A DNA stretch of 64,000 nucleotides from Agreia sp. VKM Ac-1783. Lineage in GTDB: Bacteria > Actinomycetota > Actinomycetes > Actinomycetales > Microbacteriaceae. Below, piece by piece: positions 1 through 7,649 of this stretch. The stretch covers positions 62,001 through 126,000 of the forward strand of contig NZ_FXWI01000002.1 in NCBI RefSeq assembly GCF_900177765.1, read 5' to 3'. The notes under the pieces are model-generated. The model was not told the DNA's origin. It saw only the letters and a list, made by a program, of their open reading frames with translations, and did no database searches. The position numbers and the translations under genes are program-made. Within the stretch, counting starts at the first letter, position 1. Every line of letters starts with the position of its first letter.

Positions 1-2
1 TC

Positions 3-1091
3 GCGATCGTCTTTCGAGTCACCGCCCGGCACCGTCCCTGGGCGGGCCAGCTCGTCGACACGGCGCGGCGACCTTTCCGGGCCGCTCTGGTCGTGAGCTT
101 CGTCTGGGTGTCGCTGAGTCTCACCGTGACCGATCCTCAGCTCGCCTCCGCCCTGAGCCTGGTGATGCGGATTCTGGCCATCGTCGCCGTCGCCTGGCTT
201 GCCGGCGCCATCATCGTCTTTCTCGAGAATCTCGGTCTCGCGCGCTATCGCATCGACACTCCCGACAACCGGGTGGCCCGGCGCGTTCGCACGCAGGTCC
301 TCATTCTCAAGCGGCTCAGCATCGTGATCGTGGTGGTGGTCGCCCTCGGTGCCGTCCTGCTGTCCTTTCCCGGTGCCCAGACCTTCGGGGCCAGCCTTCT
401 TGCATCCGCCGGATTGCTCTCGATCATCGCGGGTCTCGCCGTGCAGTCCAGCCTCTCCAACGTCTTCTCGGGAATGCAGCTCGCCTTCAGTGACGCGATC
501 CGCGTCGACGACGTGGTGATCGTCGAAGGCGAGTGGGGCCGGGTCGAGGAGATCACTCTCACCTACGTCGTGGTGCACATCTGGGACGACCGGCGCATGA
601 TCCTCCCGTCGACGTATTTCACCTCGAAGCCCTATCAGAACTGGACTCGGCGGAACTCGGAGCTGCTCGGCTCGGTCGAGTTCGACCTCGATTGGCGGGT
701 CACCCCGCAGCACATGAGAGAGGAGCTGGACCGCATCCTGTCGCGTACCCCGCTCTGGGACGAGCGGGTGAAGGTGCTTCAGGTCACGGATGCGATCGGC
801 GGCTACGTGCGAATCCGCATCCTGGTCAGCGCTGTCGACGCGCCCACGCTCTTCGACCTGCGCTGTTTCGTGAGAGAGGAGCTGGTGACCTGGTTGCACG
901 AGCAGAGCCCAGTCTCTCTTCCGCGGGTGCGGGTGCAGGACACGAAGGATGCCGACATGCGCCGCCCCTCGCTCGAGCCTGAGCCGAACCTCGGAACCGG
1001 CGGTCTGTTCTCGGGCGACCGCGAGGCCGAAGACAGGGCGAGCCTGTTCACCGGTCGCATCGACGTGATTCGCCCGCCCGAGTCCGATTGA
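3..1091 (+). CDS. MscS-family mechanosensitive channel (5' truncated by window edge)
   Basis: Membrane channel of the small-conductance mechanosensitive type, which releases solutes on hypo-osmotic shock. The reading frame is open to the left edge, so the true start lies outside; a GTG at 93 is only an internal candidate. Hydrophobic segments precede the pore-type segment with FGASLLASAGLLSIIAGLA, followed by the beta domain signature (LAFSDAIRVDDVVIVEGEWG, then a VHIWDDRRMILPS stretch) typical of MscS. The C-terminal 60 residues are polar and probably cytoplasmic. It converges on the HdeD-like gene with only three bases between the stops. Family assignment is firm; which channel subtype is unknown. 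Confidence 0.88.
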   Translation, partial: AIVFRVTARHRPWAGQLVDTARRPFRAALVVSFVWVSLSLTVTDPQLASALSLVMRILAIVAVAWLAGAIIVFLENLGLARYRIDTPDNRVARRVRTQVLILKRLSIVIVVVVALGAVLLSFPGAQTFGASLLASAGLLSIIAGLAVQSSLSNVFSGMQLAFSDAIRVDDVVIVEGEWGRVEEITLTYVVVHIWDDRRMILPSTYFTSKPYQNWTRRNSELLGSVEFDLDWRVTPQHMREELDRILSRTPLWDERVKVLQVTDAIGGYVRIRILVSAVDAPTLFDLRCFVREELVTWLHEQSPVSLPRVRVQDTKDADMRRPSLEPEPNLGTGGLFSGDREAEDRASLFTGRIDVIRPPESD

Positions 1092-1094
1092 GAC

Positions 1095-1703
1095 TCAAGC
1101 TGCCGGCCGAGCCGAACTGCTCTCGCTCGGCCGCGCCGCACCCCGTCGCAGTTGGACGGCGACGACGATGAACATCACGCCGAAGATGATGGCGTAGATC
1201 CCGACGAGCCAGATGAGGCTGAGCACGGTCGCGCCCGGCGTCACGAGCGTTACGATTCCGAGCAGAATGCCGAACACCAGCGTGAGTACGGCCGAGATGA
1301 TGCCGATGGTTCGTCCGCGCCCATCTTGCAGCCCGGCGGCCGACCGGATGCCGATGGCCCCGTGCATCACCGCGTATATGACGATCGTCCACACGGCGAA
1401 GATGCCCCCGATTAGTCCGGTGAGGGCGGGGTAGGCGAACGCGACGAGACCGGCGACGATCGAGATGGCGCCCTGGAACGCCAGCCATCCCCATCCGGTG
1501 CCCGCCGTGCGCAGCTGAAACGCATGCACCACCGCTGCGACGCCGTCGACGATCGCATACGCGCCGAACACGATCACGACGCCCGTCAGTGCCGCGCCGG
1601 GAGCAGCGAGGGCGATGATGCCGAAGATCACTGCGAGGATGCCCCGCAGGAGAACGGCCCACCAGATACCTCTGCTAGCGGCGGCGAGCGGATTATTGGT
1701 CAT
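1095..1703 (-). CDS. HdeD-family (DUF308) membrane protein
   Basis: A 202-residue protein made almost entirely of short hydrophobic helices, about six, with the DUF308 repeat pattern: glycine-rich helices separated by few polar residues, e.g. GVVIVFGAYAIVDGVAAVV and a second similar unit near residues 110-165. HdeD was named for acid resistance in E. coli, but most actinobacterial members are uncharacterised, so only membrane location and family are claimed. The C-terminal tail is Ser/Ala/Arg rich. The gene stands alone between the converging mscS and the downstream alcohol dehydrogenase on the same strand. Confidence 0.8.
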   Translation of the reverse strand: MTNNPLAAASRGIWWAVLLRGILAVIFGIIALAAPGAALTGVVIVFGAYAIVDGVAAVVHAFQLRTAGTGWGWLAFQGAISIVAGLVAFAYPALTGLIGGIFAVWTIVIYAVMHGAIGIRSAAGLQDGRGRTIGIISAVLTLVFGILLGIVTLVTPGATVLSLIWLVGIYAIIFGVMFIVVAVQLRRGAARPSESSSARPAA

Positions 1704-1749
1704 GCTGCATACGGTAGTCCCGCCGCTGTCGTGGGGGAAGAGCCGCCGA

Positions 1750-2925
1750 TCAGGGCGTCAGGACGACCTTGATGCATCCGTCTTCTTTCTTCTGGAACAC
1801 CTCGTACATCGCCGGAGCCTCTTCGAGCGACACGCGGTGAGTCGTCAGATCGAGAACGCCGAGGGGATCACGCGGGTCTTCGACGAGAGGCAGCAGGTCG
1901 TCTATCCAGCTGCGCACGTTGCACTGTCCCATGCGCAGGGAGACCTGCTTGTCGAACATCGACTTCATCGGCATCACGTCGGCCTCACCGCCGTAGACCC
2001 CGCTCAGCGACACCGTTCCGCCTCGCCGCACCACGTCGAGCGCGGTGTGCAGGGCGGCGAGCCTGTCGATGCCTGCCTTGTCCATGGCCGGTCGCGCCAC
2101 AGCGTCGGGCAGGATGCCGACGACGGCCTGCGCGAATCCCGCTCCGGGAGAGCCGTGTGCCTCCATGCCGACGGCGTCGACAACGGAGTCCGGACCTCGT
2201 CCCTCCGTCTGGTCGCGAAGAATGTCGACGATGTCGTCATCGAGATCCCACACCTCAGCGCCGTATCGAGCTGCCAACGCGCGCCTCTCGGGCACGGGAT
2301 CGACGGCGAGTACCCGGTAGCCGAGATGGGTGCCGACCCGTGCGACGAATTGGCCGACAGGCCCCAACCCGAGCACACCCAGGGTGCCGCCATCGGGCAC
2401 ATTCGCGTACTTCACGCCCTGCCAGGCCGTCGGCAGGATGTCGCTCAGGAACAGATAACGGTCATCCGGTCCTTCGGGCGACACCTTCACGGCGTTGTAG
2501 TCGGCGAGGGGCACCCGAAGCAACTCCGCCTGTCCTCCCGGAACCTGCCCGTAGAGCTTCGTGTAGCCGAAGAGGGAGGCGCCGGAGCCCTGTTCCCTGA
2601 CCTGAGTCGTCTCGCACTGGGACTGCAGACCACGGCGGCACATGTAGCAGTGGCCGCACGCGATATTGAAGGTCACGACGACGCGATCGCCGACAGCGAG
2701 ATTGCGTACATCGGAACCGATCTCTTCGACGATGCCCATGGGCTCGTGGCCGAGAACATCGCCGCGGTCGAGGAAGGGGCCGAACAGTTCGTAGAGGTGC
2801 AGGTCGGATCCGCAGATCGCCGTCGACGTGATGCGCACGATCGCATCGGTCGGAGCCACGATGACCGGATCCGGCACTGTCTCGACGTGTACGTTTCGTT
2901 TTCCTTGCCAGGTGAGTGCTCTCAT
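1750..2925 (-). CDS. Zinc-dependent alcohol dehydrogenase (formaldehyde dehydrogenase-like MDR)
   Basis: Medium-chain dehydrogenase of 391 residues. Catalytic zinc ligands are visible as Cys38 (CGSD) and His60-Glu61 (GHE). The structural zinc lobe has Cys90, Cys93, Cys96 and Cys104 with the standard C-x2-C-x2-C-x7-C spacing. A Rossmann motif GLGPVGQ follows near residue 190. The long insert and the layout resemble the glutathione-independent formaldehyde dehydrogenase and threonine dehydrogenase-like group, but the substrate cannot be read from sequence. I chose the ATG at 2925 (MRALTW) because the family begins there; the frame is open 29 codons further upstream without family-like residues. 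It appears monocistronic. Confidence 0.88.
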   Translation of the reverse strand: MRALTWQGKRNVHVETVPDPVIVAPTDAIVRITSTAICGSDLHLYELFGPFLDRGDVLGHEPMGIVEEIGSDVRNLAVGDRVVVTFNIACGHCYMCRRGLQSQCETTQVREQGSGASLFGYTKLYGQVPGGQAELLRVPLADYNAVKVSPEGPDDRYLFLSDILPTAWQGVKYANVPDGGTLGVLGLGPVGQFVARVGTHLGYRVLAVDPVPERRALAARYGAEVWDLDDDIVDILRDQTEGRGPDSVVDAVGMEAHGSPGAGFAQAVVGILPDAVARPAMDKAGIDRLAALHTALDVVRRGGTVSLSGVYGGEADVMPMKSMFDKQVSLRMGQCNVRSWIDDLLPLVEDPRDPLGVLDLTTHRVSLEEAPAMYEVFQKKEDGCIKVVLTP

Positions 2926-3087
2926 GTGTCCATCGTGCGTCGAAGCCGCCATGCGGCGCGCACGGGTGGACACGCGGCCGGTGACGGTGTACAGCCGAAT
3001 GCTCCGGGGCACGACGTCAGGAATGGCCGGTATTCTCGTGCTCGGGCCCCGTGGGTCACACTCTGATCAGGAAGGTTCACGAGCGGC

Positions 3088-4029
3088 ATGTCTGACAGTC
3101 CGGCCTCGGCCACTCCTTACGAGGTGCTCGGCATCGCTCCCTCTGCGAGCCTCGACGAGATGCGGCGTGCCTATCGTCGTCGCTTGCGCGAGACCCACCC
3201 TGACACGGGCGGTTCACCCGCGCGATTCCATGCCGTCCAAGCTGCGTGGGAGGTATTGGGCGACCCGGCGTCGCGTTCGGCGTATGACAGGGGAGCATCG
3301 GCGAGCTCGGCTCACACCGGTTCAGCACGTGCCACGGGATCGTCGTCGTGGGCTGCTCGCGCTGCGGCGCCGTCGAGTGCATCGAGTTTGAAGGCACGCT
3401 CCTATGGGCATCCCGGCGGACAGGCCAGAGAACGATTTCTGACGCTCATCAGAGAGTGGGCGGGGCGCGGATCCGACCTGCCTGATCCCTATGATGCCGC
3501 GCTCGTACGAAGCGCTCCTCGGGAGATCCGGTGGCTGCTCGGCAAGGCCTTAGCCGAAGAGCAGACAGCTCGCACCCTGTCGGACCTGGGCATGGGATTC
3601 ACCGTATGGAATGATGTCGCCACGCCCACGGGCCACAAGATCGATCATGTCGCGCTCGGCCCTGCCGGTCTCTTCGCCGTGATGAGCGAAGACTGGGGAG
3701 AGTCTGTCCATCTCCACCGGGGCGAGCTGACGGGCGACACGATTCCCGACGGCGAACTGCCGATACGCGACCTCGTTCGTTCGGCGCGCAAGCTGGGACG
3801 ATCGCTCGGGGTACGGTTCGACGGACAGGTCATCGTCGTTCCCGACGGAGCTCTCGTCGAGGCATCGTCGGAGTCGATCGACCGAGGCCGCAATGCGGGC
3901 ACCCTCGTGATCGCGCGCTCGCGGTTGTCAGACGTGATGCGGTCTGGGGTGTCGAGCGGCGATGCACGGCGCCAGGGCGACGTCTTCGAGGTACGAACGC
4001 GCCTGCAACAGGGCGTGCAGTTGGTCTGA
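3088..4029 (+). CDS. J-domain protein with C-terminal NERD-like domain
   Basis: Residues 5-68 form a DnaJ J-domain: a YEVLGIAPSAS start, the basic helix II RRAYRRRLRE and the HPD tripeptide at residues 37-39 that stimulates Hsp70 ATPase. There is no Gly/Phe region, no zinc fingers and no DnaJ C-terminal domain, so it is a class III J-protein. A linker rich in Ser/Ala leads to residues 140-300, where GHKIDHVALGPAGLFAV resembles the NERD (nuclease-related) core. What it brings to DnaK is unknown; a nucleic-acid role is inference. It converges with the S4-domain gene. Confidence 0.75.
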   Translation: MSDSPASATPYEVLGIAPSASLDEMRRAYRRRLRETHPDTGGSPARFHAVQAAWEVLGDPASRSAYDRGASASSAHTGSARATGSSSWAARAAAPSSASSLKARSYGHPGGQARERFLTLIREWAGRGSDLPDPYDAALVRSAPREIRWLLGKALAEEQTARTLSDLGMGFTVWNDVATPTGHKIDHVALGPAGLFAVMSEDWGESVHLHRGELTGDTIPDGELPIRDLVRSARKLGRSLGVRFDGQVIVVPDGALVEASSESIDRGRNAGTLVIARSRLSDVMRSGVSSGDARRQGDVFEVRTRLQQGVQLV

Positions 4030-4045
4030 CATCGTCGGCGTGACC

Positions 4046-4064
4046 CAGTGGGTGTGACCCATTG
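4046..4064. terminator. Weak hairpin between converging genes
   Basis: Arms CAGTGGG and CCCATTG pair over seven base pairs (one G-T) around a TGTGA loop in the 55-base gap between the converging J-domain and S4 genes. There is no T-run, so termination is a guess from position. Confidence 0.3.
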
Positions 4065-4084
4065 ACGACGACGATGCGCCCGCC

Positions 4085-4456
4085 TCAGTGCCCCCGAAGC
4101 TTCTCGATGTCGCGACGCTCGCGCTTCGTCGGACGCCCGGCACCGCGATCGCGGATAGGCACGAAGGGCACGTCCTCACGCGCCGGCGGGGGCGGGGTGT
4201 TGTCGGTGAGGCTTTCGGCCGCAACGGCCGCACTCACTCGTTTCGCGAGGATCCGCTTGACGACGACGATGCGCTCGGCGTCGGGAGTCCGGACCCTGAT
4301 CTCGTCGCCCACCCGTACAGAGTGGGCCGCCTTGACCTTGTCTCCATTCACCCGCACATGACCCGCGCGGCACGCAGCGGTGGCGAGAGAGCGCGACTTG
4401 ATCAGCCGCACGGCCCAGATCCAGCTATCCACTCGGATCGATGAGCCCGCTTCCAT
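4085..4456 (-). CDS. S4-domain RNA-binding protein (Hsp15-like)
   Basis: A 123-residue basic protein. Residues 8-70 form an S4 fold: RVDSWIWAVRLIKSRSLAT, then GHVRVNGDKVKAAHSVRVGDEI, the usual pattern of ribosome-associated heat shock protein Hsp15, which in E. coli rescues stalled 50S subunits carrying nascent chains. The C-terminal third is rich in Arg and Lys and ends in a KRERRDIEKLRGH helix, also usual for this family. Start at ATG 4456. It is divergent from alkB with 75 bases between the starts, and that gap carries a LexA-type box. Confidence 0.85.
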   Translation of the reverse strand: MEAGSSIRVDSWIWAVRLIKSRSLATAACRAGHVRVNGDKVKAAHSVRVGDEIRVRTPDAERIVVVKRILAKRVSAAVAAESLTDNTPPPPAREDVPFVPIRDRGAGRPTKRERRDIEKLRGH

Positions 4457-4496
4457 GACTCGACTCTACGAGACCTGAAGCGGGGCGCGACGCGAG

Positions 4497-4512
4497 TAGA
4501 ACATACGTTCGA
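4497..4512. promoter_or_regulatory. LexA (SOS) box upstream of alkB
   Basis: TAGAACATACGTTCGA differs at one of twelve defined positions from the actinobacterial LexA consensus TCGAACNNNNGTTCGA. It ends 20 bases before the alkB ATG and covers the expected -35 region of the alkB promoter (-10 at 4520), the right position for LexA to exclude RNA polymerase. It also lies 41 bases upstream of the divergent S4-domain gene. Confidence 0.72.
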
Positions 4513-4519
4513 ATGTCCG

Positions 4520-4525
4520 TATGCT
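4520..4525 (+). promoter_or_regulatory. alkB -10 box, leaderless arrangement
   Basis: TATGCT fits the actinobacterial TANNNT -10 element and lies exactly six bases before ATG 4532, so transcription should begin at or within a base of the start codon. No Shine-Dalgarno sequence precedes the ATG, which agrees with a leaderless mRNA. Confidence 0.5.
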
Positions 4526-4531
4526 CGAGAT

Positions 4532-5155
4532 ATGACTCTCGCGTACCAGGCCTCGCTCTTCGATGATCCGGGCGCTGCCCCCGAGGTAGGCGCTCTCGGC
4601 GGGAGTGTTCAGCGAATCGCTCTCGACGCAGGCGCGTGGATGGACCTGAGGCCCGGTTGGGTTGCGAATTCCGACTCGCTCTTCGAAGAGCTCGTGGGTG
4701 CTGTCGAGTGGCGAGCCGATAGACGGGAGATGTACGACAAGATCGTCGAGGTGCCCCGACTCGTGAGCTGGTTCGGTGAGAGAGACCGTCTGCCGCATTC
4801 GACACTCGACGACGCGCTGCGCCTTCTCAATGAGCATTACTCTCATCTCGACGGTGAGCGATTCGCCACGGCCGGTCTCTGTTTCTATCGCACCGGTGAT
4901 GACAGCGTCGCCTGGCACGGCGACCGTGTCGGTCGTTCGAGTCAGCGCGACACGCGTGTCGCGATTCTCTCCGTCGGCGCCGAGCGCGTGCTCTCCGTTC
5001 GCCCGGTCGGCGGCGGGGAGATCCTCCGCTTCCCCGTCGGGCACGGCGATCTCATCGTGATGGGAGGCAGTTGTCAGCGCACCTACGAGCACGCGATCCT
5101 CAAGTCGGCCAAAGCCGTCGGCCCCCGCATCAGCGTGCAGTTCCGACGCGCATGA
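4532..5155 (+). CDS. AlkB-type 2-oxoglutarate/Fe(II) dioxygenase, alkylated DNA repair
   Basis: A 207-residue dioxygenase expected to remove 1-methyladenine and 3-methylcytosine from DNA by oxidative demethylation. The iron facial triad reads His129-x-Asp131 (WHGDRVG) and His187 (TYEHAI). The 2-oxoglutarate-binding arginines of the RxxxxxR motif are Arg199 and Arg205 (RISVQFR). The N-terminal nucleotide-recognition lid is shorter and less conserved. The nearby LexA-type box predicts DNA damage induction. No ada or alkA gene adjoins it. Family and catalytic residues are clear; substrate range (DNA or RNA) is not. Confidence 0.9.
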   Translation: MTLAYQASLFDDPGAAPEVGALGGSVQRIALDAGAWMDLRPGWVANSDSLFEELVGAVEWRADRREMYDKIVEVPRLVSWFGERDRLPHSTLDDALRLLNEHYSHLDGERFATAGLCFYRTGDDSVAWHGDRVGRSSQRDTRVAILSVGAERVLSVRPVGGGEILRFPVGHGDLIVMGGSCQRTYEHAILKSAKAVGPRISVQFRRA

Positions 5156-5162
5156 GTTGCGG

Positions 5163-5783
5163 TTACGCCGAAACGGCGAGATTCGCCAGCTGCTGAGCGA
5201 AAGGGATGACGGGCTCCTCGACGGGCCGCGTCGCAGGGCGCCCCTCGACGGTCTCGGCGAGTTCGCCGGCGGCCCGAGTGATACGCACGGCGAGTTCACC
5301 GTGAGTCCCTCCGGTGCTGCCCCAGTCTTCGGAGGCGGCGAAAACCGAGGTAGGCACGATGACCGACTGCAGGTAGGCGAACAGAGGGCGCACCGAATAC
5401 TCGAGCGCGAGAGAGTGGCGCGCTGTGCCGCCAGTCGCGGCGAGGAGTACTGGCTTTCCCGCCAGGGTGCGCGGCTCGAGGATGTCGAAGAACGACTTGA
5501 ACAGTCCGCTGTACGACGACGAAAAGATCGGGGTCACGGCGATGACGGCATCGGCGCCGGCGATGGTCTCTATGGCTGTGGCGAGGTCGCCGGCCGCGAA
5601 GCCGGTGAGCATCGTGTTCGTGATCTCGTGTGCCAGGTCGCGGAGTTCGATCACGGTGATGCTCGCGTCGGAACCCGCCTCTGCCAGGGCCCGCGTGGTC
5701 GCTTCGCCCAATCGGTCGGCGAGCAGGCGCGTCGACGAGGGCTGGCTGAGGCCGGCCGAAATGATTGCGATCGACTTGTTCAT
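5163..5783 (-). CDS. NAD(P)H-dependent FMN reductase, CE1759 type
   Basis: A 206-residue flavodoxin-fold reductase. The N-terminus has beta1 IAIISAGLSQPSSTRLLADRL, the FMN phosphate loop, and VTPIFSSSYSGLFKSFFDIL around residues 87-106, the usual flavin/NAD(P)H signature of the SsuE/MsuE-like family. LLAATGGTARHSLALEYSVRPLFAYL is typical of the actinobacterial CE1759 subgroup, often found beside flavin-dependent monooxygenases; none adjoins it here. ATG 5783 was chosen over an upstream ATG at 5804 because family homology begins at MNKSIAI. It converges with alkB. Confidence 0.85.
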   Translation of the reverse strand: MNKSIAIISAGLSQPSSTRLLADRLGEATTRALAEAGSDASITVIELRDLAHEITNTMLTGFAAGDLATAIETIAGADAVIAVTPIFSSSYSGLFKSFFDILEPRTLAGKPVLLAATGGTARHSLALEYSVRPLFAYLQSVIVPTSVFAASEDWGSTGGTHGELAVRITRAAGELAETVEGRPATRPVEEPVIPFAQQLANLAVSA

Positions 5784-5808
5784 GATGATCTCCACTCCAC
5801 ACATTTCA

Positions 5809-5820
5809 ATGCGTTTGCAT
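5809..5820. promoter_or_regulatory. Short inverted repeat upstream of the FMN reductase
   Basis: ATGC-GTTT-GCAT lies 26 bases upstream of the FMN reductase start in an AT-rich patch of the 127-base divergent gap. It could be a small operator, but no regulator gene adjoins it. Confidence 0.3.
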
Positions 5821-5910
5821 CTATATCAGTTCGAAACCGTCTGTGTGCGGGGAATATTCCCACCGGTCCACGCCTGCGTCACGTCAGAGAAGATGAGGCA
5901 GAATCGGGTG

Positions 5911-6114
5911 ATGGATACCTTGGAGCCCGGCGCATACCTTCACTTCAAGGGCGGTCGATACGACGTCGTCGGTGAAGCCCGGCACAGTGAGACAGAAGAG
6001 AGACTGGCGCTCTACCGATCCGCGGATGGTTCCCTGTGGGTGCGGCCCCTCGACATGTTTCTCGGCGAAGCGCTGGTCGACGGCGTGGCGGTTCCGCGCT
6101 TCACCAAGCTGTGA
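5911..6114 (+). CDS. DUF1653 small protein
   Basis: A 67-residue protein that is essentially one DUF1653 domain: PGAYLHFKGGRYDVVGEARHSETEERLALYR, then a conserved WVRPLDMF block. The function of the domain is unknown. ATG 5911 is preceded by a GAGG at 5895; an in-frame ATG at 5893 would add six residues and is less likely. The stop codon TGA shares its last base with the ATG of the following NUDIX gene, so the two are probably translationally coupled. Confidence 0.8.
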   Translation: MDTLEPGAYLHFKGGRYDVVGEARHSETEERLALYRSADGSLWVRPLDMFLGEALVDGVAVPRFTKL

Positions 6115-7064
6115 TGGCCGAGAATACGGCCGGTGCGGCTGCCCGTCGCCCGCACGGAAGTGGGGACGCCTGGGTCACCGCGCCGGATGGGCGAAAGTTC
6201 TGGGGCACCTTCGGGGCTGCGGGTCTCCTCGTGCACGATCACCGTGGCGTGCTGCTCCAGCTTCGGGTCGAATGGAGTCATCACGGAGGAACCTGGGGTC
6301 TACCCGGGGGAGCGCGGCACGAGGGCGAGTCTGCTGTGCGCGGCGCTCTCCGAGAAGCTTCTGAGGAGGCCGGGGTTCCGGGGGACGCGCTCGAGCTCGA
6401 ATTCACGAGCGTTCTCGACCTCGGCGTCTGGAGCTACACGACAGTCGGAGTGCGTGCCACGCGTGCCTTCGACGCGGTCATCGGTGACGCGGAGAGCATC
6501 GAGCTCCGCTGGGTCCCGATAGACGAGGTCGACTCGCTGCCTCTCCATCCCGGCTTCGCCGCGCGCTGGCCGTCGCTCAGGGAGCTTCTCGAGAACCCGA
6601 TCAGCGTGGTCGTCGATGCGGCCAACGTGATCGGCTCCCGGCCCAACGGGTGGTGGAAGGATCGCGCGGGGGCTGCGACGAATCTGCTCGAGTCTCTCGC
6701 CCGCAGAGCCGACGCGGGCATCCCGGCAACGCTCCTCGGCCTCGTTGTCGACGTGTACTGGCCATCGATCGTCGCCGTACTGGAAGGGCAGGCCAGACAC
6801 GCGCAGGATCTGCGAGTCGTCGACTCGGCTCGTGCGCTGGCCGACGGCATCCGGTCGCCCGAGATCATCGTGCTACGCGCCGAGGCAGAGGGGGACGAAT
6901 CGATCGTCGAGGTCGCCGCTTCGCGACGGAATGCGGGCGATGATGTACTGGTCGTGACGGCCGACGCGGAGCTTCGAAGACGAGTCGAATCGCTGGGATG
7001 CACGACGAGAGGAACGGCCTGGTTGACGGGGATGCTCGGAGCTTCGTCCGTCGCGTCGTCATGA
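6114..7064 (+). CDS. NUDIX hydrolase fused to a PIN/NYN-like domain
   Basis: A 316-residue two-domain protein. Residues 30-155 are a NUDIX hydrolase with a complete NUDIX box: G-ARHEG-E-SAVRGAL-REASEEAGV fits GX5EX7REUXEEXGU. Residues 165-310 look like a PIN/NYN nuclease fold: beta1 VVVDAANVIG with an Asp and Asn, a long middle strand LVVDVYWPS, then GDDVLVVTADAELRRRVESLG near the end, the position of the last acidic cluster. The NUDIX substrate is unknown. A role in RNA end processing is inference from the pairing of a pyrophosphohydrolase and a nuclease-like fold. It overlaps the DUF1653 stop by one base. Confidence 0.75.
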   Translation: MAENTAGAAARRPHGSGDAWVTAPDGRKFWGTFGAAGLLVHDHRGVLLQLRVEWSHHGGTWGLPGGARHEGESAVRGALREASEEAGVPGDALELEFTSVLDLGVWSYTTVGVRATRAFDAVIGDAESIELRWVPIDEVDSLPLHPGFAARWPSLRELLENPISVVVDAANVIGSRPNGWWKDRAGAATNLLESLARRADAGIPATLLGLVVDVYWPSIVAVLEGQARHAQDLRVVDSARALADGIRSPEIIVLRAEAEGDESIVEVAASRRNAGDDVLVVTADAELRRRVESLGCTTRGTAWLTGMLGASSVASS

Positions 7065-7172
7065 CACCGGACTCGGTCGCGGAACACGCACCTGCGGGCG
7101 GCTGTTCGGCGTATTCCCTGCTCGCGAGCAGACTCGTATCGGCTACGCTGGACACCCTAGGAGGTCACGAAC

Positions 7173-7649
7173 TTGGCTGATGACACGAACGCACACGAGT
7201 CCGCGAACCGCGCACGCAACGAAACTGACACGACACTGCACTTCACTGCAGAATTCGCGGCCCAACTGGCGGCTCTCGAGGGTGGAGTCACGGCGGAAGA
7301 GCTCGAGGCTATCGCCGCTCTACCGTCAGGATCTGCTCTTCTGATCGTGCGCCGTGGGCCCAACAACGGAGCTCGCTTCCTCCTCGACTCCGACAGCACG
7401 ATCGCCGGGCGTCACCCCGAAGCAGACATCTTTCTCGACGACGTCACGGTGTCCCGCAAACATGCGGCCTTCACCCGACGGGCCAACGCCTTCGAAGTCA
7501 CCGACCTCGGCTCGCTCAATGGCACGTACTTCGACGGTGTGCGGGTCGACCGGGCTCTTCTGAGCGACGGCGCCGAAGTGCAGGTCGGCAAGTTCCGCCT
7601 CACGTTCTATCCGTCGCGGCTCGACGTCGTCACCGCACCCGGCGAGTAG
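7173..7649 (+). CDS. garA: FHA-domain metabolic regulator, GarA/OdhI family
   Basis: A 158-residue protein with a C-terminal FHA domain (about residues 55-145): GRHPEADIFLDDVTVSRKHA holds the phosphothreonine-binding Arg and Ser, and LGSLNGTYFDGVRV the following loop. The N-terminal tail carries ETDTTLHF, comparable to the ETTSVFR phosphoacceptor motif in GarA and OdhI; the acceptors would be Thr20/Thr21. In relatives the unphosphorylated protein restrains 2-oxoglutarate dehydrogenase. The start is TTG 7173 because GGAGG lies eight bases before it at 7160. The stop is followed directly by the ftsR-like ATG. Confidence 0.86.
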   Translation: MADDTNAHESANRARNETDTTLHFTAEFAAQLAALEGGVTAEELEAIAALPSGSALLIVRRGPNNGARFLLDSDSTIAGRHPEADIFLDDVTVSRKHAAFTRRANAFEVTDLGSLNGTYFDGVRVDRALLSDGAEVQVGKFRLTFYPSRLDVVTAPGE

